Counted from the first letter of the stretch, positions 50,322 through 60,729 are shown. The stretch: 64,000 nucleotides of DNA from Psychrobacter sp. WY6 (GCF_018448495.1 NZ_CP049902.1:496001-560000), one strand, 5' to 3'. Notes: generated from the letters alone by a model not told the origin. Made by a program: numbers and translations.

Positions 50322-51519
50322 TTATTGCTCAACACTTGGTAGATAGTCGGTATCAGTACGAGTCGCCATGCGCAACCACGCACTACGCGCGCGTGGATTT
50401 TGACTGGTTTCAGCTTTGCTTGGACCCACGCGTTTAGGCTTGCTAAAGTAGCGTGGACGCTTCGGCGGCATCGGCAAATTCTCATCCTCTGGATATTGCC
50501 CTTTACTATGACGCTGCAAAAACTGCTTGATACGGCGATCCTCTAGCGAGTGAAAACTAATCACTGCTAGCTGCCCGCCTGACTTTAAAATCGGAATGCT
50601 TTGTTCTAAAAAGTCGTCAACATCGCCAAGCTCATTGTTAATAAAAATGCGCATCGCCTGAAAACTTTGAGTCGCTGGATGCTTACCGCGCTGCCAATTA
50701 GGATGCGCCACTTTAATCACTTCAGCCAATGCCAAAGTAGAGTCATAACTGTCCATCTGCTTAATAGCACGGGCGATACGACGACTGACGCTCTTCGCCA
50801 AAATCATAAAGCACATTAGCCAAAGTCTCATCGTCGACTTTTTCTAACCACTCAGCGACCGACTGCCCACGACTGGTGTCCATACGCATATCGACCGCAC
50901 CGTCACGCATAAAACTAAAACCACGACTGCCATCATCAATTTGCGGCGATGAGATACCCAAATCTGCCATCAAGCCATCAACTTGAGTGATTCCCATTGC
51001 CGCTAGACTATCCGTCAACGTCGCAAAACTATCGTGCACCACTTTTACGCGACTATCGGTCTTTGCCAATTCGCGCGCGACACTAATCGCTGTAGGGTCT
51101 TTATCAAAAACAATCAAGGTTGCATCATCGGCCAGCTGACTCAATAGCAAGCGGCTATGGCCACCACGGCCAAAGGTTGCATCAACGTAGACGCCACTCA
51201 TCTGCAAGCTATTTTGGTTGTCACTGCTTTGTTCTGCATCGTCTGTTTGCTTAGGTAGCGCTTTGACACCCAGCACTGCCGCGACGGTTTCTTGCAATAA
51301 CACCGCATCATGAACAAAGCTCAATTCATCAGAGCTGGCTTTATCAGTGACAGACTCTTGATTCAACTGATTAGTAGAGTCACTCTCTACCACAAAATCA
51401 TTTTCCACAGCAGACAGCTCAGCCGCTGATGCAGCATTAACAGTGGCTAAAGAAGAGTCTATTTTAGAATCTTGCTTAGTATTCGGCGTATTTTTTGGCT
51501 TATTATTCAATATGGACAC
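50322..51519 (-). CDS. rsmH: 16S rRNA m4C1402 methyltransferase RsmH (MraW), one frame shift
   Basis: SAM-dependent methylase. From ATG 51519 an acidic low-complexity stretch of about 65 residues precedes the conserved start [17 protein letters not shown]. The SAM site is [18 protein letters not shown], then [14 protein letters not shown] and [15 protein letters not shown], and [15 protein letters not shown]. Two bases (CA) are missing near 50786; the second frame continues [27 protein letters not shown] and [15 protein letters not shown] to 50322. First gene of the division/cell-wall cluster; no mraZ precedes it. It diverges from gltX. Confidence 0.9.
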
Positions 51520-51837
51520 AAACGACTCAGTAGATGACGACCATTTTGGTCAGTAAGAGTGAAAAATCAGATGAAAATAAACAAGTTATGACTTGTCTAA
51601 CATTATTATCGCAAGGATACACGGGTAGTCAAGCGCTAGACGGGCATTTCGTTAAAAATATTCCATCTCTCTGTTATACTAGCGCTATATTTTACGCTAT
51701 TTTTCTACATGACGGCTATTGTTTGTGCCGTATTTTTTATTCAAACTTGTCATTCATATTTATCATTAGCATTTTTAACTGCTATTTTTTTCATTTTTCA
51801 CAGCCATATTCATCAACTACCCTATTCTGAGAATTTT

Positions 51838-53366
51838 ATGATGCAATCATCGACTTCAACTAACAGCACGCGCCCTGTCCGCACCCGCATTGCGCCATCG
51901 CCTACTGGCTTTCCGCATGTCGGCACCGCTTATATTGCCCTATTCAATTTAGCTTTTGCTAAAGCCCACGGCGGCGAATTTATTTTACGTATCGAAGATA
52001 CGGATCAAACGCGCTCAACCGAACAATCTGAAAAAATGATTTTGGATGCGCTGCGCTGGGTCGGTCTCGACTGGGCGGAAGGTCCAGATATTGGAGGCCC
52101 GCATGCGCCTTATCGTCAGAGCGAGCGTAGTGATATTTATAAAAAGCACGCCGAACAGCTCATAGAAAACGATCATGCATTCCGCTGCTTTTGTACCAGC
52201 GAAGAGCTCGATGCCATGCGAGCTGCGCAAATGGCCAATGGTGAAACGCCACGTTATGACGGTCGCTGTGCCCATTTAGCACCTGAGAAAACTGCGCAAT
52301 TGGTCAGTGAGGGCAAACCGCATGTCATTCGTATGCGTGTGCCTACCGAAGGCGTCTGTCAAGTACATGACATGTTACGCGGTACGGTTGAGATTCCTTG
52401 GACACAAGTCGACATGCAAGTGCTGCTAAAAACCGATGGCATGCCGACTTATCATTTAGCCAACGTTGTCGATGACCATTTGATGGACATCAGCCATGTG
52501 CTACGCGGTGAAGAGTGGCTTAACTCTGCGCCCAAGCATCAGCTGCTCTATGAGTATTTTGGTTGGGAGATGCCTGTACTTTGCCATATGCCACTGCTGC
52601 GTAACCCAGATAAATCAAAACTGTCTAAGCGTAAAAACCCAACCTCTATCACTTACTATCGTGATGCTGGTGTGCTCCCTGAAGCGTTGCTCAACTACCT
52701 CGGTCGTATGGGCTACTCGATGCCTGACGAAGCTGAGCAATTTACCTTAGAAGAGATGATTGCGAGCTTTGATATCCAGCGTGTGTCGCTCGGCGGCCCT
52801 ATCTTTGATATCGAAAAACTAAACTGGCTCAACGCAGAATGGCTACGCGCGCTTACTCCTGAACAGTTAAAAAATAAAATCCTCGATTGGGCAAATAACA
52901 GTGACAAGCTTACGGCTATCGCAGCGGCGATTCAGCCTCGTATTGAGCTGTTATCTGATGCAGTTAATTGGGGTGGCTTCTATTTCCAAAACTTACCTGC
53001 TATCACTGCGGAAAGCTTTACCCATAAATCGCTCACCCCTGAGCAAATTACTGAGATGCTGCAACTAGCGCTTTGGCAGCTAGAAACCTTGCCAACGTGG
53101 TCAGAAGAAATATCTACGCCACCTTAAAAGGTCTTGCCGCCCATCTTGATATTAAAATGCGTGACTTTATGGCACCATTCTTTATCGCTATCGCTGGTAG
53201 CACCTCATCGACGCCTGTCATGAATTCTATGGCAATTATCGGCGCTGATATGACCTTGACTCGCTTGCGCCATGCAGTTGACGTGCTTGGCGGCTTAGGT
53301 AAAAAGAAGCTAAAAAAACTTGAGAAACAAGCAGCTGAATTGCCAGACTTTTTGGCAGCTGAGTAG
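51838..53366 (+). CDS. gltX: Glutamyl-tRNA synthetase (one frame shift)
   Basis: About 508 residues. Start placed at one of two adjacent ATGs (51838/51841), because the conserved fold begins at [15 protein letters not shown]; the frame is open further upstream but reads as a hydrophobic non-coding stretch. Class I motifs: HIGH-like [38 protein letters not shown] and the KMSKS-like KLSKRKNP. One A is missing at about 53108 ([12 protein letters not shown] in the restored frame), after which the anticodon-binding end continues with [14 protein letters not shown] to 53366. Essential gene, so the shift is most likely a sequence error. Confidence 0.94.
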
Positions 53367-53407
53367 CGATACATGAGTCGATTTAAAAAATTTTATAACA
53401 GCTGTTC

Positions 53408-53446
53408 AAGTTATCCTAATCAATATATTAGGATAACTTTTTTTGG
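53408..53446 (+). terminator. Strong terminator after gltX, with a second hairpin beside it
   Basis: AAGTTATCCTAAT pairs perfectly with ATTAGGATAACTT, followed by T8. A second inverted repeat (TTGGTAAAC / GTTTACCAA, 53444-53473) follows at once and ends in an A-run, so it could terminate leftward transcription from the IS. Bases 53474-53614 hold nothing I can name. Confidence 0.88.
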
Positions 53447-53614
53447 TAAACACTTACTTAGTTTACCAAAAAAAATTTTTAAATAAAATATTCTATATTT
53501 ATTAATAATAAAACTAAGTTACAACCTCTCGTTTTTAGATAGTTTCTGGTGCGTGTCAGTAATGATATTGCAATTAATCATAAGTAGATCTGAAATTTAT
53601 AAAATTAAATTATC

Positions 53615-54531
53615 TATAGTCAGTTCAAAACAAAATTGTTATGGTTAGGACAAACATCATAAAACAACTTGGATAAGTCGTTTTCCAACCAGCCTTGGCG
53701 TAGAAACTTTACTTGTGCCCATTTCTTTTCAATAGGGTTCAAATCAGGGCTGTACGGTGGCAGCCATAGAATACGATGACCATGCCTGTTCAGTAGCTTT
53801 TGAATACGCTTACTCTTATGAAATCTGGCATTATCCATCACAATCACGCATTTGGTTTTAAGACTTGGGATTAGGGTTGTTTGCACCATTCGTAGAATAT
53901 GCTGCTGTTAATGTTGTGCTTAAAGTAATCTAGTGCAAACAGCATCTTGTTATACAGAGCGCCGATAACGTTGGTTCGCTTTTTACCTTGCCAGTTGTAG
54001 CTATCGATACAAGGCTTACCAATCGGTGCATAACCATGAGAGCGAATGGTCTCAGACTCAAAGCCACTTTCATCCATATAAACGATGGGATAGCCTTGCT
54101 GCCTAAAGCTATTAAGCTTACTCTGATATATCGCTCTTTTGATCGGACAGGCTTTTGGTGTTCTAAGGTCTTTTTTTGACTGATGCCTAGGCGCTTTAGG
54201 GCATGATAAATGCCTGTTTTACTACAGTTTAAGCGACGAGCTCGCTCATACTGGTAATCATCGGGATACTCTTTGACATCATTAAGTAGCACGTCATCTG
54301 GTATTTTATAGGGCTTGGTTTGCCTGGTTGTTTTACTATGAACACGCCGCTTCCAGTTCTGTATGGTGGTTGGGCTCAGATTATAAAACTCAGCCGCCTC
54401 GGCAAAGGTCATACCCTCGTCTAAGCTTTTTAGTACCTGTTTGCGAAAATCTAGTGAGTAAGTCATGGTCTTTATAATAACAATTGGGTTTGATAATTAG
54501 TTTATAACACTTTTAGGTGGAATTGACTATA
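53615..54531 (-). mobile_element. IS630-type element, copy A
   Basis: Ends TATAGTCAGTTCAAAAC and, inverted, TATAGTCAATTCCAC; flanked by TA. The transposase begins at ATG 54466 (MTYSLDFRKQVLKSLDEGMT, a helix-turn-helix) and should run to 53620 (DLSKLFYDVCP near the end). The DDE part shows VYMDESGF, VIVMDNARFHKS and SPDLNPIEKKW. A one-base loss near 54147 and another near 53888 break the frame. Unlike the other copies it has A7, not A8, at the orfA-orfB junction, so orfA reads directly into the orfB phase there. Confidence 0.88.
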
Positions 54532-54754
54532 TTGAAGTTGATATTCTAATAATAGAAATATGCATTCTAAACTTTCATTACCTCCATTATAAAAAATACT
54601 ACTTTTCAATTAAAAATCGGTTAAGGTAATATGCCATGAAAAATATGTTTAAACAGTATGATTATAATTTTACAGAGCAAGAATACCGTCATATTTGGGA
54701 AAATTCTTTATTTATTTTGATACCAATATATTACTCAATCTTTAGATACCAAGA

Positions 54755-55666
54755 TATAGTCAGTTCTTTTTAAATAAGATACAATCGTTTTAAAACAAGC
54801 GAAATGGCAGAATAACAAATGACCTATTCAGCAGATTTTCGAGCACAAGTGATTAAAAGTGTCAAAAACAAAGACATGAGTATCCGTCAGGCTTGTACTT
54901 TTTATAATATTAGCAAAACCGCATTACAGCGCTGGCTCAAAGATTCAAGTATCAAACAAACCCGGAATAAACCACCGACTAAAATACCGAATGAAGCACT
55001 CTTAAAAGACGTTGAACAACATCCAGATGACTATTTATATGAGCGAGCTAGGCGATTCAACTGTAGTAAGACCGGCATGCACAATGCTTTAAAACGCCTA
55101 GGTATCAGTCAAAAAAAAGACCTTAGAGCATCCAAAAGCCTGCCTGATAAAAAGAGCGTCGTATCAGAGTAAGCTTGATAGCTTTACACAGCAAGGCTAT
55201 CCCATTGTGTATATGGATGAAAGCGGCTTTGAGGCTGAAACTATAAGACCTTACGGATACTCACCGATAGGCAAACCCTGTATCGACAGCTTCAACTGGC
55301 AAGCAAAAAAGCGCACTAATGTCATCGGTGCTTTGTATAAAAAGATGCTGTTTGCGCTTGATTACTTTGAACAAAATATCAACAGCCATATATTTTATGA
55401 CTGGTGCAAGTTCACGCTAATTCCAAGTCTCAAGACTAAATGCGTGATCGTTATGGATAATGCCCGCTTTCATAAGAGCAAGCGTATTCAAAAACTACTG
55501 AACAGGCACGGTCATCGTGTTCTATGGCTGCCACCCTACAGTCCTGATCTAAACCCCATTGAAAAGAAATGGGCTCAAGCTAAGTTTCTACGCCAAGGAT
55601 GGAGAATAATCTGCCTAAGCTATTTCAGGATATGGGCTGTATTTATTTTATTGTGAACTGACTATA
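54755..55666 (+). mobile_element. IS630-type element, copy B (diverged)
   Basis: Opposite in orientation to the others and clearly divergent in sequence. orfA 54819-55172 (MTYSADFRAQVIKSVKNKDM, HTH) ends in the phase of SQKKDLRASKS. After the A8 run (near 55108) orfB reads TLEHPKACLIKRASYQSKL and onward with VYMDESGF, VIVMDNARFHKS and SPDLNPIEKKW. About four bases appear to be missing near 55605, so the last residues are out of frame. Ends TATAGTCAG at both sides. The downstream gene at 55676 begins ten bases beyond it. Confidence 0.87.
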
Positions 55667-55675
55667 CTTGATGAT

Positions 55676-56209
55676 ATGTATAACCATGCAGAAGTCAAAA
55701 ATTTTCTAATGTATGACGCAGAGTTTTTCCTTAAATATTCTAGAGATTACCTAAAAGCGAGTGTTTCAGAAGAAACTTTGCAGGAGGCAGGTGAAACAAG
55801 AATACTATTGAACCAGCTTATAAATAGTCAAGCTCAGAGTAATCTACAAGCTGAGCGTATTCTACAATCTGAATCATATTTGAGAAAAATAAAGGGGATT
55901 CTAAAACTCCAACGCCACAAACAGAGCCATGAATTTGAAAGGTACGAGAGTCATTCACCTAATGATGAGCAAATAATATATTGTGTAGAATGCTCTAGTG
56001 ATAGCATGATACCTGAAAAGAATAGTGAAACAGGATATCGGTGCGTTTACTGCGATAACGAATATAGTGATGATATAGAAAGTGATTGTACAATATGTGG
56101 TATCACATGGCCTTCTGATGATTTACGAAGAGTTGTATGGACTGATGAAGGTGATGAGATAATTTGTCCACGATGCAGAAGAGATCCTAGCTATGTCAAA
56201 GATGACTAA
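55676..56209 (+). CDS. Cysteine-rich zinc-ribbon-type protein of unknown function
   Basis: 177 residues, intact. The first 100 residues are helical with no recognised fold (FFLKYSRDYLKASVSEETLQ). The C-terminal 75 carry four CxxC pairs: YCVECSS, YRCVYCDN, CTICGI and ICPRCRR, i.e. two zinc ribbons. IS copy B ends ten bases before the start codon, so the native promoter is displaced. Not recognised as a named family; the double ribbon suggests nucleic-acid or protein binding. Confidence 0.65.
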   Translation: MYNHAEVKNFLMYDAEFFLKYSRDYLKASVSEETLQEAGETRILLNQLINSQAQSNLQAERILQSESYLRKIKGILKLQRHKQSHEFERYESHSPNDEQIIYCVECSSDSMIPEKNSETGYRCVYCDNEYSDDIESDCTICGITWPSDDLRRVVWTDEGDEIICPRCRRDPSYVKDD

Positions 56210-56264
56210 CTATCATTAGGTGAAATTATAGTTGTAAAAATAGCTTTACCGAAAGAGAAGTATT

Positions 56265-56464
56265 ATGAATTCGATAATCCAAACTACATTAGAATATTTA
56301 CTGGATGCTAACATGGCCGCCAAAACCGTCACGATAGAAAGCAAAGATTATGTCTTTAACACGCTCAAAGAAGCACAGAAATATTATGACGCCATCGTAA
56401 AGAGCTTTATGATGCACAGCTTACCCTGACAAAGGGTCAAGATTTCGAAGATTTGAAATGGATA
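56265..56464 (+). pseudogene. Fragment of a phage-type small gene cut by IS copy C
   Basis: ATG 56265, with AAAGAGAAG upstream, gives MNSIIQTTLEYLLDANMAAK and FNTLKEAQKYYDAI; a shift near 56400 opens RKELYDAQLTLTKGQDFEDL, which then runs into the IS end at 56465. The rest is not found beyond the IS. The family is not assigned with confidence. Confidence 0.4.
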
Positions 56465-57379
56465 TATAGTCAGTTCAAAACAAAAGTGTTATGTCTAGGA
56501 CAAACATCATAAATAATTTGGATAAGTCATTTTCCATCCACCCTTGGCGTAGAAACTTCACTTGAGCCCATTTTTTCTCAATAGGGTTCAAGTCTGGGCT
56601 GTACGGCGGCAGCCATAGGATACGATGACCATGCCTGTTCAGTAATTTTTGGATACGTCTACTTTTATGAAACCGAGCGTTATCCATGACAATCACGCAT
56701 TTGGTTTTAAGGCTTGGGATTAGGGTGTGTTTGCACCAATCGTAGAATATGCCGCTGTTAATGTTGTGTTCAAAGTAATCCAGTGCAAATAGCATCTTTT
56801 CATATAGAGCCCCAATGACGTTGGTTCGCTTTTTACCTTGCCAGTTGTAGCTGTCGATACAGGGTTTGCCTATCGGTGCATAACCATGAGGACGAATGGT
56901 CTGGCTTTCAAAACCGCTTTCGTCCATATACACAATGGGATAACCTTGCTGTTTAAAGTTATCAAGCTTACTCTGATACGCCGCTCTTTTTATTGGACAT
57001 GCTTTTGGATGCTCTAAGGTCTTTTTTTTGACTGATGCCTAGGCGTTTTAAAGCCTCACAAATGGCTGGGGCAGTACAGTTGAACCGTCTTGCTCTCTCA
57101 TAGTGATAGTCATCAGGGTAACGCTCAACGTCTTTGCGTAGTGCATCATCCGGTATTTTTGATGGCGTAACATTGCGAGTGCTCTTACTATGCAGCCGTT
57201 TCTTCCACTTTTGAATAGGTTGGACTAATGTCATAAAAAGAGGCTGCCTCGGCAAAGGTCATGCCATCTGCTAAGCTTTTAAGAACTTGTTTGCGATAAT
57301 CTAGTGAGTAAGTCATGATAATTGAGTATATCTGTTGAGATGTTTTATCTTATAACATTTTTATACTTAATGCACTATA
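56465..57379 (-). mobile_element. IS630-type element, copy C
   Basis: Left end TATAGTCAGTTCAAAAC, right end inverted TATAGTGCATTAAG; TA at both edges. orfA starts at ATG 57316 (MTYSLDYRKQVLKSLADGMT) and loses two bases near 57220; its restored phase ends in SQKKDLRASKS. orfB follows in another phase after an A8 run (57022-57029) and reads VYMDESGFESQTIRPHG, VIVMDNARFHKS and SPDLNPIEKKWAQ to about 56475. One A is missing near the 3' end of orfB. Almost identical to copy D. Confidence 0.88.
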
Positions 57380-57588
57380 CTACTTACTGTGGTTATACCA
57401 ATCATAATCTAGACAAATTAAGCAAGTTTGACATCACTGGCTTTAAAGGTATAAGAACCGTCAGAGAAAAAGGCGGTCAATACATACCGACTGAATGCAG
57501 TGCTATTATCTTTTCTGATGGCAGCGAAGAAGAGTTTTTCACCGATAAAGCCATCAAAGAGATCTCTCTTAAGCAAAATCCACGCTAA
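57370..57588 (+). CDS. Short ORF starting inside the end of IS copy C
   Basis: 72 residues from ATG 57370 (MHYTTYCGYTNHNLDKLSKF), whose first ten bases belong to the IS end. The rest (DITGFKGIRTVREKGGQYIP, then a polar C-terminus with DGSEEEFFTDKAIKEI) is probably the 3' part of an older gene that the IS has truncated or given a new start. No family recognised. Confidence 0.4.
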   Translation: MHYTTYCGYTNHNLDKLSKFDITGFKGIRTVREKGGQYIPTECSAIIFSDGSEEEFFTDKAIKEISLKQNPR

Positions 57589-57664
57589 TTTGGGCATATT
57601 AAGCAGCTAAAATAGCTTTAAACGCTTTTTTTCAAATATTTATGCATTATTTTTAAAATAGTAG

Positions 57665-57693
57665 TTGACAGGACTGCCGGTCTTGCATAAAAT
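57665..57693 (+). promoter_or_regulatory. Consensus sigma-70 promoter of tRNA-Ala
   Basis: TTGACA (57665-57670), 17-base spacer, TAAAAT (57688-57693), followed 17 bases later by the tRNA. Confidence 0.8.
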
Positions 57694-57710
57694 ACGCACA
57701 CTCTTAGCGA

Positions 57711-57786
57711 GGGGCTATAGCTCAGTTGGTAGAGCACTTGCATGGCATGCAAGGGGTCAACGGTTCGACTCCGTTTAGCTCCACCA
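57711..57786 (+). tRNA. tRNA-Ala (GGC)
   Basis: 76 bases with encoded CCA. GGGGCTA pairs with TAGCTCC (one GU), the anticodon loop is ATGGCAT, giving GGC, and the T arm contains GGTTCGACTCC. Confidence 0.93.
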
Positions 57787-57933
57787 TACTATTTATTGCA
57801 ACGCTCAGTACTACTGAAACGTAATCATAAATACTCGCTAGTAGGACGATATCAGCACCTAGGCAATGCTTATTTATTAAGCTATCTGATATTGTGAAAT
57901 ACCGTTGTAACCATTGGTTATAACACTCTATGC

Positions 57934-58009
57934 GTCCCCATCGTCTAGAGGCCTAGGACACCGCCCTTTCACGGCGGTAACGGGGGTTCGAATCCCCCTG
58001 GGGACGCCA
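57934..58009 (+). tRNA. tRNA-Glu (TTC)
   Basis: 76 bases with encoded CCA. GTCCCCA pairs with TGGGGAC, and the anticodon loop CTTTCAC gives TTC. It lies 147 bases after tRNA-Ala and probably shares its transcript. Confidence 0.93.
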
Positions 58010-58071
58010 CTATTCGGCGTCACTTATTAGCACTTTTGCTTAGCATCAGATTAGACTAGTAAGCGAACAAT

Positions 58072-58108
58072 AAAAAGCCCAGTCATCATACGGTGACTGG
58101 GCTTTTTT
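58072..58108 (+). terminator. Rho-independent terminator after tRNA-Glu
   Basis: AAAAGCCCAGTCA pairs with TGACTGGGCTTTT around a short loop, ending in T6. Strong, and usable in both directions. Confidence 0.9.
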
Positions 58109-58168
58109 ATGTCTATTGGTTTTGTTATATCCAGTTCATTATAGTTTGGATAAGCTGAAATTAATATA

Positions 58169-58468
58169 TCAACGATCATAACAAGAGACAAACTCTCTAA
58201 TCGCCCAGCCCCAATGCCTGTATTCGCCCTTGTAATAGCCTTCTAAATATACCCACGGACGATTTTTATTATCATAAGTGGTATCTGTGACATACACCTC
58301 GCGATCATTACGCAGCTTATTAATAACCTTGCCATTAGGTTCATCACGAATATTTAATGGAGTACCCGTCGGATCTGTTACTTTGCAAACTCTCTCGGCA
58401 TGCGCGGCATTTATCCCAACCGTCGTGGCCAAAACAGATACAGCAATGGTATAAGCCAAACGTTTCAT
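58169..58468 (-). CDS. Exported small SH3-type protein
   Basis: 99 residues. Signal peptide MKRLAYTIAVSVLATTVGIN with cleavage after AHA (about 24). The mature part RVCKVTDPTGTPLNIRDEPN with GKVINKLRNDREVYV is a bacterial SH3 fold (the LNIRDEPNGKVI pattern), and two cysteines (VCKV, VSCYD) could form a disulfide. Probable periplasmic or surface-binding protein; partner unknown. Stands alone, ahead of a 284-base spacer (58469-58752) in which I see nothing else. Confidence 0.7.
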   Translation of the reverse strand: MKRLAYTIAVSVLATTVGINAAHAERVCKVTDPTGTPLNIRDEPNGKVINKLRNDREVYVTDTTYDNKNRPWVYLEGYYKGEYRHWGWAIREFVSCYDR

Positions 58469-58752
58469 CTTAAATCCTTATTATCAACAAATGTCTTATT
58501 AATCTCTGATATCTTATCAGAGTTCACATTGCGGTATCTGCGATTTTATAAGATATTTACGTTTTATTGATTTTGATAAAGACTGAAGCCATAACCTGCT
58601 TTATGGTTTTTAATATCAGTATTTATTGAATGATTTATTCTATTGCCAACCCGTAAGATCCTCGCTACCATCAATCCTATAAGAATTTTATAGAATGTAT
58701 AAATACTTTATAACGTAAAAATTTTTAGGCTTAACACAAGGACGTTTTAACC

Positions 58753-59406
58753 ATGTTCGGGATTGAGAACTATCTAGGGTTTATCATGGCAGCTATTTTG
58801 TTAAACCTGACCCCAGGCACGGATAGCATGTACATCATTACCCGTAGTATTTCGCAGGGGCAAACGGCAGGGTTTTATTCTGTGTTGGGTATTACTTCAG
58901 GCATTCTGGTGCATACGCTACTGGCTTCGCTAGGATTGTCCGTGTTGCTGGCTAACTCCCCTACGGCATTTATGCTCGTAAAATATATTGGTGCCAGCTA
59001 TTTGTGCTATCTAGGCGTCAAAATGCTCATAAGTAAACAACAGCCTTTGATAGCCGCGAGTTTGCAGGATGACGAGAAGCCAAAGCCCGTTCAGCCTTTA
59101 GATCACTGGCAGATATATAAGCAAGGTGTGCTCACCAATACCTTTAATCCAAAAGTTGCATTATTCTTTTTGGCGTTCTTCCCTCAGTTTATCGATGCCA
59201 GTTATGCTTATAGCATGGTGTCGTTCGTCATTTTAGGACTGACCTTTGCTGTCACTGGCTTTATATGGTGCTTATGCTTAGCATTATTGGCGTCAAAATT
59301 CAGTGAGAACCTGAGAAAAAAGCCCTCTATCGAAGCCATTTTAAACAAGATAAGCGGTGTGGTATTTATTGGCTTGGGAATTAGGCTGTTGACTGAGAAG
59401 GGTTAA
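58753..59406 (+). CDS. LysE/RhtB family amino-acid exporter
   Basis: 217 residues, intact. Opens with NYLGFIMAAILLNLTPGTDS (the LTPGxD box of the family, about residue 18-24), then GITSGILVHTLLASLGLSVL and YIGASYLCYLGVKML, and FNPKVALFFLAFFPQF. Six hydrophobic segments, as expected. Exports amino acids or analogues; the substrate is not evident. The start is preceded by AAGGACG. Confidence 0.85.
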   Translation: MFGIENYLGFIMAAILLNLTPGTDSMYIITRSISQGQTAGFYSVLGITSGILVHTLLASLGLSVLLANSPTAFMLVKYIGASYLCYLGVKMLISKQQPLIAASLQDDEKPKPVQPLDHWQIYKQGVLTNTFNPKVALFFLAFFPQFIDASYAYSMVSFVILGLTFAVTGFIWCLCLALLASKFSENLRKKPSIEAILNKISGVVFIGLGIRLLTEKG

Positions 59407-59472
59407 ATAAACGTTTTTAAATTATGTGGGTTAAGGCATGCTAGTCATCCATATTAGCTAAGGTATAAATCT

Positions 59473-59688
59473 ATGAGCGCTGCTAATCAAGATATTGAAG
59501 ACTTGAACTTCATTATAACTGAAGCAATAAGACTTAATAAATTATCTAGACTAGATCCTGAGTTATATAAAAGTGATTTTTACAATGATATTGATTGTAT
59601 AGTTTCTTCTTTAAAACCACCCCAAGACATAGGTGAAATTGATCACACGTTAATCCAATTCAATTTTTCATCAGCTGCTCAGAAAGTA
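59473..59688 (+). pseudogene. 5' part of a small gene interrupted by IS copy D
   Basis: ATG 59473 gives about 72 codons (SAANQDIEDLNFIITEAIRL; NDIDCIVSSLKPPQDIGEID) ending SAAQKV at the IS; the stop seen in the sequence (TAG 59689) is the first codon of the IS. After the IS (60603 onward) the coding pattern resumes (see the next fragment). No homologue recognised by eye. Before the IS, this gene ran into the HEPN gene. Confidence 0.6.
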
Positions 59689-60602
59689 TAGTCAGTTCAA
59701 AACAAAAGTGTTATGTCTAGGACAAACATCATAAAATAATTTGGATAAGTCATTTTCCATCCACCCTTGGCGTAGAAACTTCACTTGAGCCCATTTTTTT
59801 CAATAGGGTTCAAGTCTGGGCTGTACGGCGGCAGCCATAGGATACGATGACCATGCCTGTTCAGTAATTTTTGGATACGTCTACTTTTATGAAACCGAGC
59901 GTTATCCATGACAATCACGCATTTGGTTTTAAGGCTTGGGATTAGGGTGTGTTTGCACCAATCGTAGAATATGCCGCTGTTAATGTTGTGTTCAAAGTAA
60001 TCCAGTGCAAATAGCATCTTTTCATATAGAGCCCCAATGACGTTGGTTCGCTTTTTACCTTGCCAGTTGTAGCTGTCGATACAGGGTTTGCCTATCGGTG
60101 CATAACCATGAGGACGAATGGTCTGGCTTTCAAAACCGCTTTCGTCCATATACACAATGGGATAACCTTGCTGTTTAAAGTTATCAAGCTTACTCTGATA
60201 CGCCGCTCTTTTTATTGGACATGCTTTTGGATGCTCTAAGGTCTTTTTTTTGACTGATGCCTAGGCGTTTTAAAGCCTCACAAATGGCTGGGGCAGTACA
60301 GTTGAACCGTCTTGCTCTCTCATAGTGATAGTCATCAGGGTAACGCTCAACGTCTTTGCGTAGTGCATCATCCGGTATTTTTGATGGCGTAACATTGCGA
60401 GTGCTCTTACTATGCAGCCGTTTCTTCCACTTTTGAATAGTGGTTGGACTAATGTCATAAAAAAGGCTGCCTCGGCAAAGGTCATGCCATCTGCTAAGCT
60501 TTTAAGAACTTGTTTGCGATAATCTAGTGAGTAAGTCATGATAATTGAGTATATCTGTTGAGATGTTTTATCTTATAACATTTTTATACTTAATGCACTA
60601 TA
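59687..60602 (-). mobile_element. IS630-type element, copy D
   Basis: Almost identical to copy C, same orientation, flanked by TA (59687-59688 and 60601-60602). orfA begins at ATG 60539 (MTYSLDYRKQVLKSLADGMT). One base is lost near 60470, and orfB loses one base near 59800 (PIEKNGLK in place of PIEKKWAQ). The orfA-orfB junction again holds an A8 run (60244-60251). Its insertion split a small gene. Confidence 0.88.
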
Positions 60603-60729
60603 TTAGAAAATAGCCAAAAGGCAATATAGACTTACTGAAGGTGTAACAGTACTTGATTTAGAAACTGAGATTAGAAACTCCAATATATACATTAAGAATA
60701 ATGGTAGTTTTGATCACCCGGCTGTATGA
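60603..60729 (+). pseudogene. 3' part of the interrupted gene, overlapping the HEPN gene
   Basis: After the TA, one phase reads LENSQKAI then stops, while another, one base off, reads KIAKRQYRLTEGVTVLDLET, EIRNSNIYIKNN and GSFDHPAV and stops at TGA 60727-60729. That TGA overlaps the ATG of the next gene (ATGA). Joined to 59473-59688 it would be a protein of about 115 residues. The match of phase depends on one indel near 60608. Confidence 0.5.

Noticed and set aside
51709-51837. N-terminal extension of gltX
   Set aside because: The frame is open but reads as a hydrophobic stretch, and the conserved fold begins just after the ATG at 51838.
59473-59691. Complete 72-residue gene
   Set aside because: The stop codon is supplied by the end of IS copy D; the coding pattern resumes beyond the IS.
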